Origin: Neisseriaceae bacterium
Lineage (GTDB): Bacteria > Pseudomonadota > Gammaproteobacteria > Burkholderiales > Neisseriaceae
Reading direction: 5' to 3'
Assembly (NCBI GenBank): GCA_017991555.1
Contig: JAGOQM010000001.1
Location: 248,001 to 312,000 of the forward strand
DNA length: 64,000 nucleotides
The notes under the pieces are model-generated. The model made no database searches. It was not told the origin of the DNA and saw only the letters and a program-made list of their open reading frames with translations. The translations under genes and the position numbers were made by a program. Positions 58,334 to 64,000 of the stretch are shown here, piece after piece; the stretch's first letter is position 1; the number at the start of each line of letters is the position of its first letter.

Positions 58334-60087
58334 ACGACCTCCTCCGCGGGCAATAAGCTTAAGGCCATGGTTTTCGTGACGGGTTGCTGTGCCAGCAGCG
58401 CTTGCAACACCTCTGCGTCACGGGCATGGTCATCGGCTTGTAATAAGGGCTCGGGGCTAAGCTTGTGCCGCAAAACTAGGTGGGCCCAGGCCAAACGCTG
58501 CCAATCATCGCCCATCTGCACCGCCTCCCACGCCATGATGACGGCGCTGGTGATGTGGTATAAGGCCGAAGCCGCTTTACGGGCATTGGCCTCATCATAG
58601 GCTTCGGCAACCGCCGCCACAAACACCAGCACGGCGGCCAGCTTACGGCTTAAGGCCAAGGCAGAAGCATCTGGCAAAGGGGCTTTGGCCAACAGGTCGT
58701 TTAAATAGTCGCCCAAATACACCAGCGCCTCATTGCGCTGAATCGACCGCATCACGTCCAGTGCGACAATGTTGCTGGTGCCTTCCCAAATGGACCCTAG
58801 GTGGGCATCGCGCAAGATGCGTGGGTCTGACCACTCTTCAATGAAGCCACAGCCACCACGCACCTCCATGGCATCGCCCGTGACTTTGCGGGCATCGCGG
58901 CAGGCGCGAAACTTAATCAAGGGCGTGAGTACCCGTACCCGCTTGGCCGCATTGACGTCGCCCTGATGGCTGGCGTGCATAGATAAGGCCGTGTGTAAGA
59001 ACATCGAGCGCGCCTGCTCCGATGGCAGCATCATTTTCAACAGCTGCTTTTGTTGCAACGGCATCTCAATCAAGGCCTTGCCAAAAGCCCGCCGGTTTTG
59101 ACACACGTACAGGGCCTCTCCTACGGCTCGGCGCATCAACCCCGCCGCGCGCACGCCGTTAGAGAGCCGCGATAGGTTGATCATGTCGGCCATTTGCTGA
59201 AAGCCACGGCCCACCTCGCCCAACAAGTACGCCGTGGCACCATTAAGGCTGATTTCGCCGCTGGCCATTGACCGGGTGCCAAGCTTGTCTTTGAGACGCA
59301 AAATTTGATAGTCATTGGGCGTGCCATCTGGTCGTCGCCGAGGCATTAAAAATAAGCCTAAGCCTTTTAAGCCCTTAGGTGCGCCCGCCACTCTGGCCAA
59401 AACCATGGCCACGCCAGCATCGGGATTAGAACAAAACCATTTGTCGCCGCTCAGCGTCCACTCACCCTCGCGTTCCGTCGCCAGGGTGGTGATTTGCGAC
59501 ACGTCAGAACCTGCCCCCTGCTCGGTGATGAACATTGCGCCCTGCGTCAAAGCGTCAAAATCCAAGGTGGTCAGGTTGGGCAAGTAGCGCTGTACAATTT
59601 CTTCATCGCCATAGCGGCGTAAGGTATGGGTTAAAGAATCAGTCATGCTCACCGGACAACAAAGGCCAAACTCGGCTTGAACAAATAAATAGGTCAGCGC
59701 GTATTTGGCCATGGGCGGCATCACCTCGGGCCAACCTAGGGCGCCCTTTTGATGAGACATGCGGGCCAAGCCTAATTCGACATAGGCTTTTTTCTCTAAA
59801 CGCACATAGTCTGGATGCTTGAGGATTTTTTGATCGCTGCCGCCTTGGCGATTGCGATACTGTAAGGCGGGGGGATGCTTATCCGCGCTAGCGGCTAGAT
59901 CGTCCAGTTCGCCGCCCACTTCCGCGCCCAGCTGAGTGAAGTAAGGCAACAGATGGGCCTTAAGTTCGGGGCTTAGGTACACCCCCAGTAATTTGGCTAA
60001 TGTTGGGTCTTGTTCAAACACATTACTGCCGTGTCGGTCGGGAATGTCAATGGCTGCTGCGGCTTCCGGATGGGTCAGCGTGGTCAT
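58330..60087 (-). CDS. Acyl-CoA dehydrogenase (AidB-like, long form)
   Basis: A 585-residue acyl-CoA dehydrogenase of the AidB-like long group. Family motifs are CPVSMTDSLTHTLRRYG near residue 150, MFITEQGAGSDVSQI near 187, the C-terminal FIEEWSDPRILRDAH and SIWEGTSNIVALDV near 435, where the catalytic Glu is present. The C-terminal 130 residues form an extra helical domain. It probably oxidises an acyl-CoA made by the CoA-transferase next to it, though DNA-repair-related AidB functions are also possible. The ATG at 60087 has AGGAG six bases upstream; a TTG at 60093 is an alternative. Confidence 0.9.
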   Translation of the reverse strand: MTTLTHPEAAAAIDIPDRHGSNVFEQDPTLAKLLGVYLSPELKAHLLPYFTQLGAEVGGELDDLAASADKHPPALQYRNRQGGSDQKILKHPDYVRLEKKAYVELGLARMSHQKGALGWPEVMPPMAKYALTYLFVQAEFGLCCPVSMTDSLTHTLRRYGDEEIVQRYLPNLTTLDFDALTQGAMFITEQGAGSDVSQITTLATEREGEWTLSGDKWFCSNPDAGVAMVLARVAGAPKGLKGLGLFLMPRRRPDGTPNDYQILRLKDKLGTRSMASGEISLNGATAYLLGEVGRGFQQMADMINLSRLSNGVRAAGLMRRAVGEALYVCQNRRAFGKALIEMPLQQKQLLKMMLPSEQARSMFLHTALSMHASHQGDVNAAKRVRVLTPLIKFRACRDARKVTGDAMEVRGGCGFIEEWSDPRILRDAHLGSIWEGTSNIVALDVMRSIQRNEALVYLGDYLNDLLAKAPLPDASALALSRKLAAVLVFVAAVAEAYDEANARKAASALYHITSAVIMAWEAVQMGDDWQRLAWAHLVLRHKLSPEPLLQADDHARDAEVLQALLAQQPVTKTMALSLLPAEEVV

Positions 60088-60187
60088 GGTCAACTCCTAT
60101 CGTGTCGATGATGAGATGGGTTCTTTCCTTTTGCCTTATTAATAGTGGGTGGGATCGTGGTGAAAATAAAATACATAATTTGCATTG

Positions 60188-60205
60188 TTCGATACCAAAA
60201 TCGAA
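60188..60205. promoter_or_regulatory. Candidate LysR operator between lysR and the acyl-CoA operon
   Basis: TTCGAT–ACCAAA–ATCGAA, a perfect 6-6-6 palindrome, in the 426-base gap between the divergent dehydrogenase and LysR genes. A second palindrome, CTAGGCCCTAG, lies at about 60399. The rest of the gap shows no gene. Confidence 0.4.
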
Positions 60206-60513
60206 TCGTGTGTAACGACCGGGTCCTGATGACGTTTGGCGCCCTGTATCGACGGTTAAAACGCGCACACGCGCTGAATGATGAATGATGAATGCCAAAG
60301 TCATGACGATGGATTTTACGCTTGACGACGCCTAACCTTATTTGCACTGATTTATAAAACAATGTCATGATGATGATCTAGCATGCATTCATAGCGTTCT
60401 AGGCCCTAGACACACCTATCATGGCCATCGCGACACACTAATGTATTCACTCATGACGACAACGGTTATGCATAAGGACCCAATCAATAAGGGACAACAA
60501 AGAGGAGCACACC

Positions 60514-61398
60514 ATGAATTTAAAACAGCTGCGTCACTTTGTGGCCGTAGCGGAAGAGCTGCACTTTGGCCGTGCGGCGCAAAAACTGCACATGTCTCAA
60601 CCCCCGTTAAGCCTGAGCATCCAACAGCTGGAAAAAACCCTAGGGTTTTCCTTATTAATCCGTAACAATAAGTCGGTGACCTTAACCAATGCTGGCGCCG
60701 TTTTTTATCAAGAAGCCATTACCCTCCTACGGCATGCGCAAGAGATGAAGGACGTGAGCGCGCGGGTGGCCCAAGGATTGATTGGTCGTTTACGCATTGG
60801 CTTTGTGGGGTCGATGCTGTTTAGGGGCCTGGCGCAAAGCGTGCGCGCCTTTGAACGAACACGCAGCGGTGCCGAATTAGTCTTGCTGGAAATGAATACC
60901 ACACAGCAGATCGACGCCATTCGGCGAGAGCAAATTGACATAGGCTTTATTCACACCAGCCTTTTAAATGACAGTGCCCACGTGACCTCACGCCTGCTCA
61001 TGACCGAGCCGTTTATCTGCTGCTTGCCCAAAACCCATCCTTTAAGCAGCCACGCCCGCATTGCCGTCGCCGACCTAGCCCAAGAAGGCCTGTTGCTTTT
61101 TCCCCGTGCCCTATCGCCGCACTATCATGACCGCATTACCGCCATCTGTGTCAACGCGGGCTTTAGCCCCTATATTTGCCATGAGGTACGCAATTGGTTG
61201 ACCATCGTCGAGTTTGTCGGCCAAGGGCTGGGCATTGCGCTGGTGCCCGAATCCATGCAAAAAGCCGACACCGATCAGGTTGTCTATCGCCCCATCGACC
61301 AAACCCAGATTCAATCAGAAACGCACTGTATTTGGCACCCACACAACGATGCCCCCTTATTAAAACACTTTTTAAGGGACATGACGGCGGCCCAATAA
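60514..61398 (+). CDS. LysR-type transcriptional regulator
   Basis: A 294-residue LysR protein. The helix-turn-helix is LKQLRHFVAVAEELHFGRAA, then QPPLSLSIQQLEKTLGFSLL, with an effector domain from about residue 90. AGAGGAG precedes the ATG. It is divergent from the dehydrogenase–CoA-transferase–thiolase operon, which it probably activates. BenM/CatM-like sequence features (GFVGSMLFRGL near residue 95) suggest an organic-acid effector. Confidence 0.9.
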   Translation: MNLKQLRHFVAVAEELHFGRAAQKLHMSQPPLSLSIQQLEKTLGFSLLIRNNKSVTLTNAGAVFYQEAITLLRHAQEMKDVSARVAQGLIGRLRIGFVGSMLFRGLAQSVRAFERTRSGAELVLLEMNTTQQIDAIRREQIDIGFIHTSLLNDSAHVTSRLLMTEPFICCLPKTHPLSSHARIAVADLAQEGLLLFPRALSPHYHDRITAICVNAGFSPYICHEVRNWLTIVEFVGQGLGIALVPESMQKADTDQVVYRPIDQTQIQSETHCIWHPHNDAPLLKHFLRDMTAAQ

Positions 61399-61442
61399 AA
61401 CCCCCTGACTCGGTGGCTCTATGGCCATGACATCAGGGGTTT
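61398..61442. terminator. Terminator after the LysR gene
   Basis: AAACCCCCTGA and TCAGGGGTTT enclose a smaller GGCTCTATGGCC hairpin, between convergent genes. Confidence 0.7.
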
Positions 61443-61468
61443 AAGCTTAAGCTAGCGCTCGACACAGG

Positions 61469-62500
61469 CTACCAGCGTACGGCCTGAGGCAACACCTCGG
61501 TGTGCGACGGAAACAGCGGCAACACTTCTTCGGCCAGCTCCTGAATCATGTCCGCGACTGGCCGCTTGGCCAGATGAAACCCGATAATCCCGTGGTTCAC
61601 CCCGGCCGCCTGCCATTCAGACAGCAGCTCGATTAAGCCATTACGGCCCGTTTTTAGCACGTAACCACCGTATTCAGGCGTACGTGGGTAATCAGGATCA
61701 TCCACCAAGTCAATCCACTCGTTGGTCATGTGCGGCCGAAAACCACCGTCGGGAATCAACCGTCGCCAAGCTTGAATTTTACTCGCCAAGCGCAGTGGCC
61801 CCGCCGCATGATGGGTGGCCTCAGGATAGGTTAACCAACCATCGGCGTATTGCGCCACCCAGTCCAAGGGCTGTCTAGAAGCGCCCGTTACCATCAAAGG
61901 CACGCTGCCCTGCACCGCCTTAGGCAAAAACTCGGCGCCGCTAAAGTGACCCAAGGGGCTGTCAATCGACAACAGGCCTTCGGCCGACAGCCGCCTAAAA
62001 TAATGCACCGTCTCGGCAAAACGCTCACCCCGTGCTTCATGCTCTAAGCCATAGGCTGGAAACTCTATGGCGCGATCGCCCGAGGCAATGCCCAACACCA
62101 GCCGCCCACCCGACAGCTGATCAATCGTGTGTGCGGCCTTGGCCAGATCTAAGGGATGGCGCAGGCTAAAGATGGCGCTGCCGGTCGCCAAGGCCACCGA
62201 CTTTGTCTGTGCCGCCAAATAGGCCAGATAGGTAAACGGATCAAACAGCTGGCCTGCATCGCCAAAGTCTGGATCAAACAAGGGTACGTCGCGTACCCAC
62301 ACCGCGGCAAAGCCCGCTGCATCAATTTGCCTCACCCAGTCCGACTGCCCTTGTAGCACGCTCATGTCACCATGATAGGCCCGCTGCGGCAAAAATACGC
62401 CGAGGCTGAGGCGGTCAGGCGCAAACATACGCCGATAGCCCGCGTGTTGCGCAAAGGCTTCATAAGAACGACCGTTCAACGGTAACGCATTCACATCCAT
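61469..62500 (-). CDS. LLM-class flavin-dependent oxidoreductase (luciferase-like)
   Basis: A 343-residue luciferase-like barrel of the TIGR03571 type. Motifs are LSLGVFLPQRAYHGDMSVL near residue 32, GFAAVWVRDVPLFDP near 62, TGSAIFSLRHPLDLAKAAHT near 105 and GGRLVLGIASGDRAIEFPA near 130. Members use reduced flavin to oxygenate small substrates; the substrate is not known. It is 63 bases from the glutathione transferase, on the same strand. Confidence 0.85.
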   Translation of the reverse strand: MDVNALPLNGRSYEAFAQHAGYRRMFAPDRLSLGVFLPQRAYHGDMSVLQGQSDWVRQIDAAGFAAVWVRDVPLFDPDFGDAGQLFDPFTYLAYLAAQTKSVALATGSAIFSLRHPLDLAKAAHTIDQLSGGRLVLGIASGDRAIEFPAYGLEHEARGERFAETVHYFRRLSAEGLLSIDSPLGHFSGAEFLPKAVQGSVPLMVTGASRQPLDWVAQYADGWLTYPEATHHAAGPLRLASKIQAWRRLIPDGGFRPHMTNEWIDLVDDPDYPRTPEYGGYVLKTGRNGLIELLSEWQAAGVNHGIIGFHLAKRPVADMIQELAEEVLPLFPSHTEVLPQAVRW

Positions 62501-62563
62501 GCTTCATCTCTTTTCTGTTGGTTAAACCAAAAATACAATCACCCAGTCATTAGGCCGACCGGT

Positions 62564-63187
62564 TTAAGCGCCCGTTGCGGCCTCTGGCAGCACGATGCCG
62601 CGTTGCACCGCTGGGCGCGCTGCCACCCGTTCAAACCAAGCGCTTAAGTGGCGATACTGGCTAAAGTCAAAAGCAATGATGCGGGCAATGTGTAACCAGC
62701 CAAAATGGGCAATGTCGGCAATCGAATAGCTGCTGCCCGCCATATAGGCATGCACCGACAAATGCTGGTCTAAGGTTGCAAAGGCTTCATGGCTTAAGCG
62801 CTGGTAGCGTTCAATCAGCGCTGGGTTCTTATCGGCGGCAAACACCTCAAAATGCACCCGCTGCCCCAGCAGGGGCCCAACGCTGGCGGCATGAAACATC
62901 AGCCATTTAATGGCCTCCCAACGCCCATGCTGGCTGGTGGGCAACAGCCGTCCGGTTTTTTCGGCCAAATACAGTAGGATCGCCGCCGATTCAAACAGCA
63001 CCACGTCTTCGTCGTCATCAACTAAGGCAGGAATCCGTCCGTGCGGGTTGAGTTGTAAAAAAGCCGGTTGCTTGTTGTCGCCCGCATCCACGCGTACATG
63101 ATGCAGTTGGTAAGGCAAGCCCAGCTCTTCTAGGACGATGGTGATTTTAAATCCATTGGGGGAACTGTCGGTGTACAGCTGCAGCAT
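62564..63187 (-). CDS. Glutathione S-transferase (nu-class-like)
   Basis: A 207-residue protein. The thioredoxin-like N-domain starts MLQLYTDSSPNGFKITIVLE, which matches nu-class enzymes such as YfcG and YghU; LQLNPHGRIPALVDDDEDVV near residue 45 and FESAAILLYLAEKTG near 66 bind glutathione. The C-domain is all helical. It may act as a disulfide reductase or conjugate electrophiles. It could work with the flavin oxidoreductase gene just downstream. Confidence 0.88.
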   Translation of the reverse strand: MLQLYTDSSPNGFKITIVLEELGLPYQLHHVRVDAGDNKQPAFLQLNPHGRIPALVDDDEDVVLFESAAILLYLAEKTGRLLPTSQHGRWEAIKWLMFHAASVGPLLGQRVHFEVFAADKNPALIERYQRLSHEAFATLDQHLSVHAYMAGSSYSIADIAHFGWLHIARIIAFDFSQYRHLSAWFERVAARPAVQRGIVLPEAATGA

Positions 63188-63278
63188 GGGTCACTCCATC
63201 TTGAGTTAATGAACGTTCTGTTCTGAGTGGCCATCATCCAACAAACCAGACGCTTTGAGAAACGATGTATTTTGACAC

Positions 63279-63303
63279 TAGGGTTTAGAAAAACTAAACC
63301 CTA
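63279..63303. repeat. Perfect inverted repeat TAGGGTTTAG
   Basis: TAGGGTTTAG–AAAAA–CTAAACCCTA. The core matches the 19-bp repeats at 13947. It lies in the 348-base gap between the glutathione transferase and the FAD dehydrogenase. Nothing else is evident in that gap. Confidence 0.6.
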
Positions 63304-63535
63304 ATCCAACGACCTTAAACACCCGTTAAAAAAGCCAAAAATAGGATGGCTGACAGTGAAGAACACCCTATAGACAACCAAACATTAAGCAATTAATAAC
63401 AATAACTTAAAACCATACTGCCTGATAACCCACACCAGCCCGATTAATAAGCCATTGTGCTTGACGAATGGTCACAGCCACCCTAAATTATACAAAAAGC
63501 ATACTCATAACGAATAACCCTACAAAGGAACCGCT

Positions 63536-64000
63536 ATGCACCTCATTGCCCCTGTGGATGCGCGCCATCAGGCTTATGCCGACGCCTTAGCGCAACACCT
63601 ACCCGCCAAACAGATTTACACCGACCCCATCAGCCGCTACGCCTACGGCACCGACGCCAGTTTTTATCGCTATGTGCCACAGGTCGCGGTACGCGCCCAC
63701 CATGAGGCCGAAGTCAGTCTGTGCATGGCCTTAGCCAAACAACATCGGGTCGCCGTGACCTTCCGTACGTCCGGCAGCTCTTTGTCTGGTCAAGCCTGTA
63801 CCGAATCGGTTTTGGTCATGCTGGGCGATGGGTTTTTAACCCAAGAAGTGCTAGAAGATGGTTTAAAAGTTAAGCTCGGCCCGATGGTCATCGGCGCCAC
63901 CGCCAACGTCACGCTGGCACCGTATCAACGTAAAATCGGCCCCGATCCAGCCTCGATCAACACTGCCCGCATTGGCGGCATTGTCGCCAACAACAGCAGC
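63536..64000 (+). CDS. FAD-linked oxidase with probable D-lactate/hydroxyacid dehydrogenase role (5' part)
   Basis: The first 155 codons of a gene cut by the window edge. The protein begins MHLIAPVDARHQAYADALAQ, followed by PISRYAYGTDASFYR and, near residue 70, the FAD-binding TFRTSGSSLSGQA and KIGPDPASINTARIGG. This is the N-domain of large FAD-binding dehydrogenases that usually end in a 4Fe-4S domain (D-lactate or D-2-hydroxyacid dehydrogenases). AAAGGA precedes the ATG. The C-terminal part is not visible, so the product is inferred. Confidence 0.8.
   Translation, partial: MHLIAPVDARHQAYADALAQHLPAKQIYTDPISRYAYGTDASFYRYVPQVAVRAHHEAEVSLCMALAKQHRVAVTFRTSGSSLSGQACTESVLVMLGDGFLTQEVLEDGLKVKLGPMVIGATANVTLAPYQRKIGPDPASINTARIGGIVANNSS

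Overview
The window is a stretch of bacterial chromosome of moderate G+C content with long AT-rich intergenic gaps. Several gene orders are typical of Betaproteobacteria, and most resemble Neisseriales: ilvE–zinc-finger protein–waaF; uppP, dsbA, a SPOR-domain protein, comM/yifB and ubiK in sequence; and recO–pdxJ–acpS–Nudix. A heptosyltransferase II, a lipid-A-era envelope gene set and a DsbA with a CxHC site of the neisserial kind fit a Gram-negative betaproteobacterium. The genus is not identifiable from the sequence alone, and I did not notice a dense neisserial DNA-uptake-sequence dialect.

1–13,100 is a catabolic acyl-CoA gene cluster: a hot-dog hydratase (cut by the window edge, minus strand), then on the plus strand a glycine-zipper peptide, MmgE/PrpD, DUF35, a thiolase-like protein, an NDP-forming acyl-CoA synthetase, a MaoC hydratase, two acyl-CoA dehydrogenases flanking an enoyl-CoA hydratase, and an SDR dehydrogenase. 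A dead MFS transporter fragment and a LysR regulator follow. Together the genes could activate an organic acid, oxidise it, hydrate it, dehydrogenate it and cleave it. The thiolase-like protein lacks the usual nucleophilic cysteine and sits one gene from a DUF35 protein that has lost its zinc cysteines, so the cleavage step may be a retro-aldol reaction rather than thiolysis. This is the most interesting system in the window.

13,000–25,900 carries mixed accessory genes: a membrane protein, a fosmidomycin-resistance-type MFS exporter, DUF2164, a Na+/H+ antiporter, an alpha/beta hydrolase, an Lrp remnant, a divergent MocR/EamA pair, a MaoC protein, DUF2931, HdeD, and an overlapping M23 peptidase–bactofilin pair for cell shape. 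26,000–41,800 is core metabolism and maintenance: icd, rluE-like, a surface O-acyltransferase, hslR, smc, ilvE, a zinc-finger protein, waaF, trxB, brnQ, a Fur-controlled siderophore-interacting protein, DUF2892 and rarA.

41,800–42,800 and 53,200–54,780 are gene-poor and carry degenerate copies of an undescribed hairpin-core repeat. Between them lie methionine aminotransferase, uppP, dsbA, a SPOR protein, a frameshifted comM, ubiK, the 48474–51569 operon recO–pdxJ–acpS–Nudix–membrane protein (minus strand) and glpK. After tRNA-Asn and a TauE-type permease comes a second acyl-CoA cluster, 55,800–64,000: thiolase, class III CoA-transferase and an AidB-like acyl-CoA dehydrogenase, divergent from a LysR regulator, then a luciferase-type flavin oxidoreductase, a nu-like glutathione transferase and the start of a FAD-linked dehydrogenase cut by the window edge.
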